From: Prochlorococcus sp. AG-409-L21
GTDB lineage: Bacteria > Cyanobacteriota > Cyanobacteriia > PCC-6307 > Cyanobiaceae
Assembly: GCA_003215475.1 (NCBI GenBank)
Contig: QCKH01000001.1
Coordinates: 140,085 to 203,678 of the forward strand
DNA length: 63,594 nucleotides
Direction: 5' to 3'
Below the pieces are notes generated by a model. That model did no database searches. It was not told where the DNA came from and was given only the letters and a program-made list of their open reading frames with translations. A program made the translations under genes and the position numbers. Every line of letters begins with the position of its first letter. Position 1 is the first letter of the stretch. Shown in pieces: positions 7,557-17,673 of the stretch.

Positions 7557-8498
7557 TTATATAGATACGTGAATAGTTTTTGTCTTTCTATGTCTGTTAA
7601 CTTTACTACTAATTAAACTAATACTCCAGCATTGACCAAAGTAGATAATTAATCCAACCAACCAAATCCAAAGAGTTAATACTAAAACCCCACTGATGAT
7701 TCCATAGGCTTGAAAGCGTGATCCTAAAGAAAGGATAGTTCTACTAACAGCTGAGTTTAATATTGTTAGTAATATTCCAATCATTATAGATCCAGGTATT
7801 AGAGGCCGAATTGGTATTTTTCTGCGTGGAACTAATGCTTGCAACAATAATGCCATTATTGTAAAACCTATAAAAGGAAATATAAGTTGACTAACTTCAA
7901 TTAATGGTATTTTTTCTAATGTATTTGTTAATTGGGGACTATTATCTTTTAGCTCAGTCCAAACAGCTCCTGGAATCATTCTTAAATAAGAACTTATTTC
8001 ATCAAGAACCATTAATAATCCAACAAGTAAAACTACAACAAATGCTTCAATTCTATTTCGGATTACTCTAAAAGCTTGCAGCCGAAAAGTTTTAGCACTT
8101 GTATTTGATGGTAGTGCATCTTCCCAAAGTCTATCTGCACCTCTTTGAAGTGTTAAATATGCATTACCTGCAGTGATAATTAAAAACATTGCACCCAATA
8201 TTCCTGCACCAAAACCCTGGTTAACTAGTTTGCCTAATGTCGTTTCGACTAAGCCTACAACCGAAGGTGGCAATACTTGTGCTGCTAAACCGATAATTTG
8301 TTGATCCAGACCTTCTTGCTTTCCAAGAAACCATGAAGTTACTGAAAGCGAAATTAATAAAATTGGAAAAAAAGATTGGAGAGTGTAGTACGCAAAGGCA
8401 GCACTGAGATCTACGCAATCACAACGACTCCATCTTTGAGATGCTTGCCATAAAGTTCTAACAAACCAGTTGAATTGGCGCCGCCATTGAATGACCAC
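7557..8498 (-). CDS. YihY/BrkB family membrane protein
   Basis: 313 residues with about six membrane helices. The N-terminal DLSAAFAYYTLQSFFPILLI is the family signature (conserved AAALAFYxLxSLFP region), and the end LILTLWIWLVGLIIYFGQ matches the last helix. The family was once called RNase BN in error; its true role is unknown, with a transporter or envelope function possible. Starts at GTG 8498. Upstream 138 bp up to the IMPase-like gene hold no other gene. Confidence 0.85.
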   Translation of the reverse strand: MVIQWRRQFNWFVRTLWQASQRWSRCDCVDLSAAFAYYTLQSFFPILLISLSVTSWFLGKQEGLDQQIIGLAAQVLPPSVVGLVETTLGKLVNQGFGAGILGAMFLIITAGNAYLTLQRGADRLWEDALPSNTSAKTFRLQAFRVIRNRIEAFVVVLLVGLLMVLDEISSYLRMIPGAVWTELKDNSPQLTNTLEKIPLIEVSQLIFPFIGFTIMALLLQALVPRRKIPIRPLIPGSIMIGILLTILNSAVSRTILSLGSRFQAYGIISGVLVLTLWIWLVGLIIYFGQCWSISLISSKVNRHRKTKTIHVSI

Positions 8499-8636
8499 TC
8501 TTAATCAATATTAGATTATCTTTATTTTAGTCTAAAATTAGTAAAATGTTTATTATGAATTTCTTTCTTATTTATTGCCTACAAATTTATTTTCGTCTTA
8601 AAAATCACTCGTAAAGCAAGGAGTAAGTTGAATTAT

Positions 8637-9449
8637 TTATTTCATTAATGTATTACCCCATGCAATCAGTTTTTTAAAATCCTCTATTGATGAAGCAGCT
8701 ATTAAAGGGAAATTAACCGAAGTTAGATCTTGACCAACCCTTAGATTAATTGGATTAATATCTAGCCACTTTATAGAACATTCAAGTTCATTTAAAATAA
8801 GCCATGCTGCTGCTAAATCCCATATTTTGGGCGTTGCTTCTAGAGCACCAAAAGTTTGTCCCAGTGCAACACTAGTCATATTTAGACTTGAGACACCTAG
8901 AAGCCTAATTTTTCCTGGGAATTTTTTATTAGGTTGCTTTTGTAAGACAGATATAGAACGACTACAAACAGATACGCAATCACTTTTAGAAACACTCAAA
9001 TCCTTTTTCCCTATTTTTTTGTTGTTTATCCATACTCCTTGACCTTCAATTGCAATAATTCTTTTGTGTAGTGGTGGTATATCTAATATTGCAGTTTGAG
9101 GTTTCCCAGATATGAAACGTGCAATTGAAATAGCCCAAAAAGGAATACCTGCTGCAAAATTTGTAGTCCCATCAAGAGGATCGACAATCCAATACGCTTT
9201 AGATGATGGCAATATTTTAGAACCTTCTTCACTTAAAACACCTTCCTGATTGCTTGTTATTTTTTTAATGCCTGAAACTATATTCTCATCACTCCATCTA
9301 TCGCAATTCGTAATCAATGTTCCATCTTGTTTCTTTTCCGAAGCAATTTGCCCAAAATCTTCTAATTGTTTAGCAGCTACCTTGTCAACCAGTTGATTCA
9401 GTGATTGCAACTGACTCTCTTTAAGTTCGTTGGTCTTATTTTGATTCAT
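8637..9449 (-). CDS. Inositol monophosphatase-family phosphatase
   Basis: 270 residues with the three metal-site motifs of the Li-sensitive phosphatase superfamily: SEEGSK (Glu), WIVDPLDGTTNFAAGIPFW (Asp-Pro-Leu-Asp-Gly-Thr) and WDLAAAWLILNE near the C-terminus. It hydrolyses a small phosphomonoester such as inositol phosphate, histidinol phosphate or PAP. The exact substrate cannot be read from sequence. It sits 11 bp downstream of a TolC-like gene, which gives no metabolic clue. Confidence 0.88.
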   Translation of the reverse strand: MNQNKTNELKESQLQSLNQLVDKVAAKQLEDFGQIASEKKQDGTLITNCDRWSDENIVSGIKKITSNQEGVLSEEGSKILPSSKAYWIVDPLDGTTNFAAGIPFWAISIARFISGKPQTAILDIPPLHKRIIAIEGQGVWINNKKIGKKDLSVSKSDCVSVCSRSISVLQKQPNKKFPGKIRLLGVSSLNMTSVALGQTFGALEATPKIWDLAAAWLILNELECSIKWLDINPINLRVGQDLTSVNFPLIAASSIEDFKKLIAWGNTLMK

Positions 9450-9460
9450 TTTTTTCTAAA

Positions 9461-11062
9461 TTATAAAAGCTCCATACATGAATCCTTGGTTAATGTCAGT
9501 AAATCTATTTCTATACCGTCAGTTAACTGATTATCAGATTGCTTGTTAAGCCTGCAGCTTTTGAATTCATTAATACCCGTTTCTCTTTGCAAGCTAGTGA
9601 TATTCTTATTATATTCTGTTATGGCATTCACATGATTGACTTCTGCTTGTGTTAGATCTTTTTGATTGTTAAAGACTTCTCTCTGAGTGGTTATCCCTGC
9701 CTTCAGTCTTAATATCGAGAGTCGCAAAGATTCTTTAGCTGATTGAATTGCATCATATGAATTCTTAATATTTTCTTTGGCAGTATTCATTTTAATAAAT
9801 ATTTTTTCTATTTCATTTCTTATTTCAGTTTTCTTTATAGATAACTGAGTCTCTATCTCTTTAACCTTTTCTTTCTTTGCATAATATTTTGCTTTACTAG
9901 AGCCACCATCAAATATTGGCCAGTTGAATTGGAGTCCAATAGTATTAGTAAAATTATTAATTGTATTATTACCTCTTGGAGAGGGTACAGCTAATTCACC
10001 TTTGGATATTGAGCTATCAACAGTATTATATATCGATATAGTTGGCTGACTACTTCCTAATGCCAGGTTAGCTTTGTTATTGTTAATTGATATTTGAAGT
10101 AAAAGCTGATCCAACTCTTCTCTATATTCATATCCAGAATTAATACTTTCCTCTAGAGATGACTCCCAAATACCAATGATTTTAGGCATGGAATCAATTA
10201 TTGGTATAGTGTTTGGATGTAAGTTTAATATTTGAACTAACTTACGTTCATTTATTTTTCTTAACCCTAACTTTTCAATTAGCGATTGCTTATCTTTTGA
10301 TAATTGAGTTTTTGCTTCTAATAGATCGAATTTAGAACCTAAACCAGATTTTAGTTTGATACTTGCTTCCTTTAATGATATCTTAGACGTCTTTAGTGAA
10401 TCTTTAGCAATACGAATATCTTGCAGTGATTGTTGTAATTTAAAGAATTCTGATCTTGCTTCTAATAATAAATCAAGATATTTAATAGAATAAGCAATAT
10501 GAGCATTTTCAAGGTTATCTTTTGCTTCAGATATTTGTGGAATTCTTGCAGGATTAATTAAGTCCCATGTTAATGTTGCCTTTAAACTAGCCTTTGTTTG
10601 GTTGCTAGATGTATTTGTAGATAGCTCATTATATGAGTTGCCATTTAAGTATTGTGGTAATCCTGTACTTGAAAGGTTTAGATTTGGGTACCAAGAAGAT
10701 ATCTCACTTTTTAAAAGCAATTTAGACTCTTCTATCCGAAATTTCATTACTTTAAGCTCTTCACTATTTGCTTTAATCAAATCTTCTAAATCTATAAGCT
10801 TAATGACTTTTTTATTTCTATTTTTAATGTCTTTAATTCTTTCGATCAGACTTGGATTGAGGCTATTATTATCAATTGATTTATTTTTCTTTTGAATATC
10901 CGCTATAGAATTTACATTATTATTAGTTTGATATATTGTTAGACTTGAGTTATATCTTTCATTTGCAAATACATTGCTAATACCACTATTAAAAAGAGTC
11001 AAGAAAAAGATTAAACTTGTCGAAAGTTTTTGGAAATTTTTAAAGGTTTTACTAAATAACAT
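9461..11062 (-). CDS. TolC-like outer membrane efflux protein
   Basis: 533 residues. An N-terminal signal-like segment (about 14-34, LIFFLTLFNSG) is followed by two duplicated helical regions rich in Leu, Lys, Ser and Gln (e.g. LLEAKTQLSKDKQSL and REVFNNQKDLTQAEVNHVNAITEYN). These are typical of the OEP/TolC trimer, which forms an outer-membrane barrel with a periplasmic tunnel. QFNWPIFDGG is the usual strand turning into the second repeat. In cyanobacteria it serves type I secretion and multidrug efflux; no inner-membrane partners are adjacent. The ATG overlaps the stop of the DUF512 gene by 11 bp. Confidence 0.87.
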   Translation of the reverse strand: MLFSKTFKNFQKLSTSLIFFLTLFNSGISNVFANERYNSSLTIYQTNNNVNSIADIQKKNKSIDNNSLNPSLIERIKDIKNRNKKVIKLIDLEDLIKANSEELKVMKFRIEESKLLLKSEISSWYPNLNLSSTGLPQYLNGNSYNELSTNTSSNQTKASLKATLTWDLINPARIPQISEAKDNLENAHIAYSIKYLDLLLEARSEFFKLQQSLQDIRIAKDSLKTSKISLKEASIKLKSGLGSKFDLLEAKTQLSKDKQSLIEKLGLRKINERKLVQILNLHPNTIPIIDSMPKIIGIWESSLEESINSGYEYREELDQLLLQISINNNKANLALGSSQPTISIYNTVDSSISKGELAVPSPRGNNTINNFTNTIGLQFNWPIFDGGSSKAKYYAKKEKVKEIETQLSIKKTEIRNEIEKIFIKMNTAKENIKNSYDAIQSAKESLRLSILRLKAGITTQREVFNNQKDLTQAEVNHVNAITEYNKNITSLQRETGINEFKSCRLNKQSDNQLTDGIEIDLLTLTKDSCMELL

Positions 11063-12500
11063 GATTCTTTACCTCAAGTACTTGTCTGACGAGGTCATCA
11101 GCTCCATAAATAATCTTTATTGGAATCTTCAGATTTTTTTTAACTTCTTCAATAGTTATATCATCTAAAAATATTGATTCACCATCTTTCAACATTATAG
11201 AAGGTAACAATAATTCATCTCCAAGCTCTTTATTTCGCAATCCATCAATTATATCTTGTCCAGTTAACAAACCAGTTACTACTTGCTTGGTTCCCCAGTA
11301 TGGGCTTTCCAGACCAAAGATTTTTAATGTCAGACCTTCAACTTTGTTCATTCTGGATGAGATAGGCCTGAGAGCTTCTTCTACAAGTTTACCTACTATC
11401 CAACTACACCTTTTGGTCTTAGATATTCTTTTTGGTAGTTCAGATGTGGCTTTATCAATATTTTCTAAAAATGAACGTATGCTTCCAACACCATTTTCTT
11501 CTTGCGGAAGGTCTTCATATACAATTCTTTCTGGTAGTGGTTGATTTGCTAGTAAATACCATTCATCTGAAAGCCATGCAAAGCGACTTCCAATAGCAGC
11601 CTCATATCTTGACTGTAATTCCTCGACCAATTGAATAACTTTTGATGAGCAGCCTTTATCTACAGGTTTAAGTCCATCTTGTTCAGGTCGAAAACGTGTA
11701 AGACCTACTGGAACCACTGCAGTCGAGAGTATAGTTGGTAATTCACCTTGCGCATATTGAAAAAGATCATTGAGTGTTTTCTCTAGATTCTCCCCATCAT
11801 TTATGCCAGGACAAACAACGATTTGTGCATGCAATTGAAGTTTTCTGTGGGAAAACCATTTAATTTGGTTCATTATTTCACCAGCGTTTGGATTTTTTAA
11901 TAACTTGCTTCGCAACTTTGGATCAGTTGAATGTACTGATACAAATAGAGGAGATAAGCGTTGTTTTTCTATCCTGATCCAATCATTTTTCATCAAATTT
12001 GTAAGTGTTAAATATGAACCATAAAGAAAGCTCAATCGATAGTCGTCATCTTTAAGATATAGCGTCTTACGTCGTCCAGGTGGTTGTTGATCAATAAAGC
12101 AAAAAGGGCAGTGGTTATTACATTGTTTAAGTCCATCAAATAGTGCTTCTGTAAAAATTAGTCCTAAACCATCATCAGATTCTTTTTCAAAACTAATATT
12201 GTGAAGCTTTCCTTGTTGATCTATTACTTCGAGACTTAATTCTTCCTCTGCAATTAAATATTTGTAATCAATAAGATCACGAGGCCTAACACCGTTAATG
12301 CTGACTAATTTATCTCCTGCTTCAAATCCTAGTTCTTCTCCGATTGAGTTTTTATCTACAGCTTCAATTAATGCTGGATGAGGCTTATTACCAATAGATT
12401 CCTCATGAATAGATGAGGATACAATTTGGTGAGAGGGTTCATTCCACACAGTTTCAGAGACTCTACCTTTAGTTTGATGCAAAGGTTGATGAATTTGCAA
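11052..12500 (-). CDS. DUF512 radical-SAM-like protein with PDZ domain
   Basis: About 482 residues from TTG 12500; the true start may lie up to ~40 residues inside, since the conserved region begins near HPALIEAVDKNSIGEEL. A PDZ-like domain (about 43-100, GFEAGDKLVSINGVRPRDLIDY) leads into a radical SAM cluster motif CNNHCPFCFIDQ and the DUF512 domain. The family is widespread in cyanobacteria and firmicutes; the substrate is unknown. It overlaps tolC by 11 bp, so the pair is translationally coupled, which is an unexpected partnership. Confidence 0.83.
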   Translation of the reverse strand: MQIHQPLHQTKGRVSETVWNEPSHQIVSSSIHEESIGNKPHPALIEAVDKNSIGEELGFEAGDKLVSINGVRPRDLIDYKYLIAEEELSLEVIDQQGKLHNISFEKESDDGLGLIFTEALFDGLKQCNNHCPFCFIDQQPPGRRKTLYLKDDDYRLSFLYGSYLTLTNLMKNDWIRIEKQRLSPLFVSVHSTDPKLRSKLLKNPNAGEIMNQIKWFSHRKLQLHAQIVVCPGINDGENLEKTLNDLFQYAQGELPTILSTAVVPVGLTRFRPEQDGLKPVDKGCSSKVIQLVEELQSRYEAAIGSRFAWLSDEWYLLANQPLPERIVYEDLPQEENGVGSIRSFLENIDKATSELPKRISKTKRCSWIVGKLVEEALRPISSRMNKVEGLTLKIFGLESPYWGTKQVVTGLLTGQDIIDGLRNKELGDELLLPSIMLKDGESIFLDDITIEEVKKNLKIPIKIIYGADDLVRQVLEVKNHVI

Positions 12501-12505
12501 TTAGG

Positions 12506-12565
12506 AATATAGAAGTTTTCCAGGCTTCAACAAATATAGAAGCTTGTAGTTTTTCATTTTAGAAG
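12506..12565. repeat. Three direct copies of TAGAAG upstream of the DUF512 gene
   Basis: TAGAAG occurs at 12510, 12537 and 12560; the first two copies extend to the 10-mer AATATAGAAG (12506-12515 and 12533-12542). They lie just before the DUF512 start and could be short regulator boxes or chance in AT-rich DNA. Confidence 0.25.
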
Positions 12566-12735
12566 TAACTTCATGCAGTCAAAAAAGTAAAGTCTTTAGA
12601 TATTTTATTTGTACCAGTTTTTTGTTTTTTACCTGATTTTGCCAATCGGTTCACTTGGCGACCTTTTCCCATTAAACAATCTCGATTTATTCAGTTCTGA
12701 TCTACTTTCTTTCTTCTAAAGATTCCTCTAGTGAA

Positions 12736-13425
12736 GTGGAGGGATATTTGTCCAGACCACGAACCTTGCAATTTTGGTCTAGTGCTCTGGTTGTCCTACC
12801 TGTTTTTTTACAGGCACCTTGGGTTCATTTTTATCCGCTATCAGCACTGATTTTTACTTTTGTGCTTTTATGTTTGGGGATTTTGTTAGGGCAATTTATT
12901 GAAGGCAAGTGGTTTCGTATTGGTTCACTTCTTGTCGGTGTTAGTGGAAGTTGGCTTGGAGGCTGTCTCTTTTGGGGATGGTTGAGAATGCATCCTGTAC
13001 TTCACCTACCAGTAGAGGCTGTAGCTATGCCTTTTGCATTTGTAGGACTGTTTTCAAAATGGAGAATAGGAGCTGGATTTTACTTGGCTTGTTTGCTTGG
13101 CACAGCCTTTACAGATTTGATGATGGTCTTAACGGGAGTAATGAGTGCCTGGCCTCAAATTGTTGCAGCGCCTCTTGATGAAGCAGCTAATACTCTTAAT
13201 GCAACTTCCTTGCAATTATTTACTTTCCCAACTTTGTTAATGCTTTTCATTGCAGCTGCCTTAATAGCTTTTTTAGCTGATCAAATGAATCAACGTGGCA
13301 ATATGAATTCAATTGCAGGAAGTGCTTGGTTGGTAGCAGGAACCGCATTGGCAACAACTCTTTGGGTTGATGGATTATTTCTTATTACTACATTGATTCA
13401 GCCAACATTAAGCGGATTGATTTAG
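12736..13425 (+). CDS. DUF3120-like cyanobacterial membrane protein
   Basis: 229 residues with about six to seven membrane helices and almost no soluble part. The segments WVHFYPLSALIFTF and GAGFYLACLLGTAFTDLMMVLTG look like the cyanobacterial DUF3120 family, whose function is unknown. GTG start at 12736; no in-frame ATG upstream. It is followed 17 bp later by nadB on the same strand, an arrangement that may be one transcript. Confidence 0.75.
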   Translation: MEGYLSRPRTLQFWSSALVVLPVFLQAPWVHFYPLSALIFTFVLLCLGILLGQFIEGKWFRIGSLLVGVSGSWLGGCLFWGWLRMHPVLHLPVEAVAMPFAFVGLFSKWRIGAGFYLACLLGTAFTDLMMVLTGVMSAWPQIVAAPLDEAANTLNATSLQLFTFPTLLMLFIAAALIAFLADQMNQRGNMNSIAGSAWLVAGTALATTLWVDGLFLITTLIQPTLSGLI

Positions 13426-13442
13426 TTAGAATTAAGCATTAT

Positions 13443-15110
13443 ATGGATCCTCTTTTAAAGCCTATTCAAAACAGATCTTGGGACGTTGTTGTTATAGGGG
13501 CTGGAGCTGCAGGCTTAATGACTTGTCTGGAAATACCCCCTCATTTGAAAGTATTGCTCGTTAATCGAAATACTAGTAAACGCTCTGCAAGTCGTTGGGC
13601 GCAAGGAGGTATTGCTGCTGTGACTCGTCCTGAGGATAGTTTGCAGAGCCATTTAGAGGATACCTTAAGAGCTGGTTGCGGTTTATGTGATCTTGATCCA
13701 GTAAGAATGTTGGTTGAAAAAGCTCCTAGATGTGTGGAAAGACTTCAAGAATTAGGGATGGAATTTGATAGAGATTCTGCAGGATTATCAACGACTTTAG
13801 AGGCTGCCCATACTCATAGGCGTGTCTTGCATGTACAAGATCAAACTGGAAGAGCATTAGTAGATGTTTTACGCGATCAAGTTGAACAAAGAAAAAATGT
13901 TTTACATAGACGGGGCGTAAGAGTTACCCAACTTTGGGTGGAAAACAATTCTTGTCATGGAGTTCAAGTTTTAGATGGGCCTTTTCTGTATTGGATTCAA
14001 GCTCGAGCAGTGGTTTTAGCTTCTGGAGGCGGAGGTCATTTATTTGCGAACACTACAAATCCTGCTCAAGCTTGTGGAGAAGGGATAGCTCTTGCCTGGA
14101 AAGCAGGGGCAGCAGTAGAAGATCTGGAATTTTTTCAATTCCACCCTACTGCCCTCAAACTTGAAGGAGCACCATCTTTCTTGATTTCTGAAGCAGTGAG
14201 AGGGGAAGGAGGCGTATTAGTTGATCATGAAGGCAATAGTCCGGTCTCTCATTTATTAAATAAGGATCTTGCGCCTAGAGATCAAGTTAGTAGAGCTCTG
14301 GTTCAGGCCATGCAAACTAAAAATATTAGCCATTTAAACCTTGATTTACAGCAAATGCCTTTTGAAAAAGTTCAAGCTCGGTTTCCTTCACTGATTCAAA
14401 GATGTAGAGAAGTAAACATTGACCCTTTAAAGAATTTGATACCTATTGCTCCAGCTGCTCATTATTGGATGGGTGGGGTCTCAACTGATTTGCGAGCTGC
14501 AACCTCATTGAATGGTCTTTATGCAGTTGGAGAAGTCGCATGCACCGGTGTACATGGAGCGAACAGATTAGCCAGCAACTCTTTGTTGGAATGTTTGGTA
14601 TTCGCAAGTCAAATGTCAGAAATTGCGTTAACTGACCTTCCTATAGAAAAAATACTGCCAAAAAATTGCATTCCTTTTGATTACTCAATTGTTAGAAATG
14701 AGATTATTAGTGATAATTATTTAAGAGATTCGATAGAAGAATTAAGAGATTTACTTTGGAAAAAAGCAGGTCTGAATCGTTCCAAAAAAGGAATGAACTT
14801 GGCTTTAAAAGATATAAGAATTAAGTTGGAATCTATTTCTCATGACCCTTTATTAAAATTAGTTAATTGTCAACAAATTTGTTCATGTAATAGTCTTGAC
14901 GAACATACTCGAAGTAAATTAAACCTTTTACTAGATTTAAGTCATCGATTATTAACTAGTTCTTTAACGTTAAATGCTTGCTTATTTAGAAGTGAAAGCC
15001 GAGGAGGTCATTATAGAATTGATTCTCCATCTCAATTACCATATTGGAGATGCCATAGTCGACAAGAAAGAGGAAAAACAATTTATACTAGACCTATAAA
15101 ATATGAATAA
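13443..15110 (+). CDS. nadB: L-aspartate oxidase
   Basis: 555 residues. An FAD-binding Rossmann motif VVVIGAGAAGLMTCLE (about 15-30) is followed by SKRSASRWAQGGIAAV, EFFQFHPTALK, the catalytic-region SEAVRGEGGVLVD and the flavin signature GVHGANRLASNSLLECLVF. These identify NadB of the succinate dehydrogenase flavoprotein family. It oxidises aspartate to iminoaspartate, the first step of NAD synthesis. A C-terminal helical domain ends ESRGGHYRIDSP. A NAD kinase lies at the right edge. It converges on the VKOR gene with one base between stops. Confidence 0.95.
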   Translation: MDPLLKPIQNRSWDVVVIGAGAAGLMTCLEIPPHLKVLLVNRNTSKRSASRWAQGGIAAVTRPEDSLQSHLEDTLRAGCGLCDLDPVRMLVEKAPRCVERLQELGMEFDRDSAGLSTTLEAAHTHRRVLHVQDQTGRALVDVLRDQVEQRKNVLHRRGVRVTQLWVENNSCHGVQVLDGPFLYWIQARAVVLASGGGGHLFANTTNPAQACGEGIALAWKAGAAVEDLEFFQFHPTALKLEGAPSFLISEAVRGEGGVLVDHEGNSPVSHLLNKDLAPRDQVSRALVQAMQTKNISHLNLDLQQMPFEKVQARFPSLIQRCREVNIDPLKNLIPIAPAAHYWMGGVSTDLRAATSLNGLYAVGEVACTGVHGANRLASNSLLECLVFASQMSEIALTDLPIEKILPKNCIPFDYSIVRNEIISDNYLRDSIEELRDLLWKKAGLNRSKKGMNLALKDIRIKLESISHDPLLKLVNCQQICSCNSLDEHTRSKLNLLLDLSHRLLTSSLTLNACLFRSESRGGHYRIDSPSQLPYWRCHSRQERGKTIYTRPIKYE

Positions 15111-15111
15111 A

Positions 15112-16053
15112 TTAGAAATCTCTAGAACCTTGGTAACCACTTAAATCAGCTAATTGATTTAGACTTTGAGTACCAGAATAGATTTCACCGTTAATTTCCC
15201 ATGAAGGAAAGCCACTAATTCCTTTGCTTTTGCATAGCTTTGTTTTGCTATTTTTACCATCTTCAGCACATTCAATTAATTGGAGATAAGAAACTGCTTC
15301 TTTCCCAAACATTTCTTTTTGATCATGACAATGAGGACACCAATATGCATTGTAAAGAGTAATATTGTTCTTGGTTAAGTATTTTGCAAGTTCGATTGAA
15401 GCTGAGGAACTTTTGCTTTGTACTATTGGAGGCATTCCTTGACTAATTGATGGAGCCTCTGCTTTATTGGGATCTACTGAAGCAGACCAGATAAGTCCAC
15501 CTAATAAGACAATTATTGCAATTAATATCCCTCTAAATACTAATTCTCTTCGTTCTTCCCATCCACCTCCAGTTATAGAAAGTATAAGTATAAGACTAGA
15601 GATTACGGCAGAAAGAATACAAAAAAAACAAAAGGCTTCTATTTTAATAATCATTATACCCATTAACAGAAAGCTAAAGATGGACATACCAGTTGAGATA
15701 AGAAATAAACCCCACCATCCTTGTCTTGAAAAGTCTATTTTCTTCTCATCTAGTAATTGCAGAAATGGAATTATTGCTAGGAGAAGTATTGTGAGATAAC
15801 TTAAAAAACCTATTAAAGATAAAGGTATTGCATAGCCATTAATATCAAAAATAGTACCCCAAGCACTATTCAGTACTTTGTCACAACCTTGTACACTACC
15901 AGGACATGAAAGTGAGTTAATCCATCCCCACCTATGAATGGTAATACTACCAGTATCAATAACTCCAACTGTGGCAAGAATCCCAATGAGAATCCTGGCA
16001 AACTTGGACCCTTGATCTTGTCTTCTTCGACTTTTGAGACGAGTTGTTCCCAT
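15112..16053 (-). CDS. VKOR-thioredoxin fusion, disulfide-forming enzyme
   Basis: 313 residues. The N-terminal domain has about five membrane helices, with the loop cysteines Cys50 and Cys57 and the active-site pair CFFC (142-145), as in vitamin K epoxide reductase homologues. A linker (about 192-222) leads to a soluble thioredoxin-like domain with CPHC (239-242) and two more cysteines (262, 274). Cyanobacterial VKOR passes electrons from newly formed disulfides in the lumen or periplasm to quinone. All key cysteines are present, so it should be active. The reported homologue is needed for photosystem assembly in plants and cyanobacteria. Confidence 0.93.
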   Translation of the reverse strand: MGTTRLKSRRRQDQGSKFARILIGILATVGVIDTGSITIHRWGWINSLSCPGSVQGCDKVLNSAWGTIFDINGYAIPLSLIGFLSYLTILLLAIIPFLQLLDEKKIDFSRQGWWGLFLISTGMSIFSFLLMGIMIIKIEAFCFFCILSAVISSLILILSITGGGWEERRELVFRGILIAIIVLLGGLIWSASVDPNKAEAPSISQGMPPIVQSKSSSASIELAKYLTKNNITLYNAYWCPHCHDQKEMFGKEAVSYLQLIECAEDGKNSKTKLCKSKGISGFPSWEINGEIYSGTQSLNQLADLSGYQGSRDF

Positions 16054-16110
16054 TTTTATTTGATTGATTGCTTAATTCTTACAGTTTTTATGAGAGATTG
16101 GTTTTTTTAT

Positions 16111-16160
16111 AAGTTCAAAAGATCATCTTATTGTTAGGAAGATTGATTTTGTTTGAACTT
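16111..16160. repeat. 9-bp inverted repeat AAGTTCAAA / TTTGAACTT ahead of rimO
   Basis: Perfect arms at 16111-16119 and 16152-16160, 32 bp apart, ending 6 bp before the likely rimO ATG. It could fold in the leader RNA or hold a regulator. It favours ATG 16167 over TTG 16131 as the start. Confidence 0.35.
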
Positions 16161-16166
16161 TCAAAG

Positions 16167-17597
16167 ATGATTGCAACAGATCCTAAGGAGCTAATCGTAA
16201 ACAACACTCAGTTTCATTCAAAAGAAAACCCCAAAGTAGCTTTTGTTCATTTGGGATGTGAAAAGAATCTAGTGGATACTGAGCATATGATGGGTTTGCT
16301 AGAACAAGAGGGGTATGGAGTCACTATTAATCCTGAAAATGCCTCACTTGTGGTTGTAAATACTTGTAGCTTTATTCAAGATGCAAGAGAAGAATCCATA
16401 AGAACTTTAGTTTCCCTAGCTGAGCAGGGCAAAGAAATTATTATTGCTGGTTGCCTTGCACAACATTTTCAAGAAGAATTACTACACTCAATTCCTGAAG
16501 CTAAAGCAATTATTGGTACTGGCGATTATCAACATATTGTGAGAGTTCTTCAGCGAATTAGGGGTGGAGAAGTAGTTAATCAGGTTTCTAAAGTTCCAAC
16601 TTTTGTGGGAGATGAAAATTTACCCCGTTATAGAACTACTGGAAATGCAGTGGCTTATTTAAAGGTTGCAGAAGGCTGCGATTACAATTGTTCTTTTTGT
16701 ATTATTCCTAAATTGCGAGGAAAACAAAGAAGTCGTTCTATTGATTCAATTGTTAGTGAGGCTCATCAATTAGCCAGAAACGGTGTGAAAGAGTTAATTC
16801 TTATTAGTCAAATCACTACAAATTATGGGTTGGATATTTATGGCAGACCTTCTCTTGGAGATCTTCTAAGGGCTTTGGGAAAAGTTGAAATTCCTTGGAT
16901 TAGAGTACATTACGCCTATCCTACTGGCTTAACATCCTCTGTTATAAGTGCATTTAGAGAGGTCCCAAATCTACTACCCTATCTTGACTTACCCTTACAG
17001 CATAGTCATCCTGACGTACTACGAGCGATGAATCGCCCTTGGCAGGCTGACTTCAACCAAACCTTGTTGGACAAGATCAGAGATGAATTGCCCGAAGCGA
17101 TTTTTCGAACATCTTTAATTGTTGGTTTTCCTGGTGAAACAGAAGCTCAATTCGAACATCTAGTTTCTTTTGTTAAGTCTCAAGAGTTTGATCATATTGG
17201 AGTATTTACTTTTTCTTTTGAGGAAGGTACTCAGGCTGCAACTTTAGCGGACCAAATTCCTCAAAGTATTGCTCAAGCTCGTAAGGATAAAATAATAGCT
17301 ATACAAGAACCTATTGCGGCTAGGAAAAATCAAAATTGGATTGGACGTACTGTAGATGTATTAATTGAAGATAAAGATCAAGAAACTGGGGAGTTATTAG
17401 GAAGATGTTCTAGGTTTGCTCCTGAAATTGATGGTTTGGTTAGGCTAAATTGTGATTCATTATCTCAAAAAATTAAGCCAGGAATGATGGTTCCTAGCTT
17501 AATTACTGGTTCTCATATGTATGATTTGATTGGAAGAATTGCAACCGCACAAGATATGTTAAAACCAGCAAGGGATCATATTGCAGCAAACAGTTAA
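16167..17597 (+). CDS. rimO: Ribosomal protein S12 methylthiotransferase
   Basis: About 476 residues from ATG 16167 (the frame also offers TTG 16131). The N-terminal UPF0004 domain carries [21 protein letters not shown] and AGCLAQ (three cluster cysteines). The radical SAM motif is [12 protein letters not shown]. The C-terminal TRAM-like domain ends with a RimO-type tail. The GCxKNLVDTE form marks RimO rather than MiaB. It adds a methylthio group to the conserved Asp of ribosomal protein S12. It is a lone plus-strand gene between minus-strand neighbours. Confidence 0.93.
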   Translation: MIATDPKELIVNNTQFHSKENPKVAFVHLGCEKNLVDTEHMMGLLEQEGYGVTINPENASLVVVNTCSFIQDAREESIRTLVSLAEQGKEIIIAGCLAQHFQEELLHSIPEAKAIIGTGDYQHIVRVLQRIRGGEVVNQVSKVPTFVGDENLPRYRTTGNAVAYLKVAEGCDYNCSFCIIPKLRGKQRSRSIDSIVSEAHQLARNGVKELILISQITTNYGLDIYGRPSLGDLLRALGKVEIPWIRVHYAYPTGLTSSVISAFREVPNLLPYLDLPLQHSHPDVLRAMNRPWQADFNQTLLDKIRDELPEAIFRTSLIVGFPGETEAQFEHLVSFVKSQEFDHIGVFTFSFEEGTQAATLADQIPQSIAQARKDKIIAIQEPIAARKNQNWIGRTVDVLIEDKDQETGELLGRCSRFAPEIDGLVRLNCDSLSQKIKPGMMVPSLITGSHMYDLIGRIATAQDMLKPARDHIAANS

Positions 17598-17673
17598 TAT
17601 ATCTGATTTTAATTGAATGTGGTTTTTAAAATCTCAACTAATTCAAGTGTAATTAATGATTTTAAAGTACTTT

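Noticed and set aside
10602-10895. Plus-strand frame inside the TolC-like gene
   Set aside because: Shadow of the real gene; Phe/Leu/Ser-rich antisense translation without a start context.
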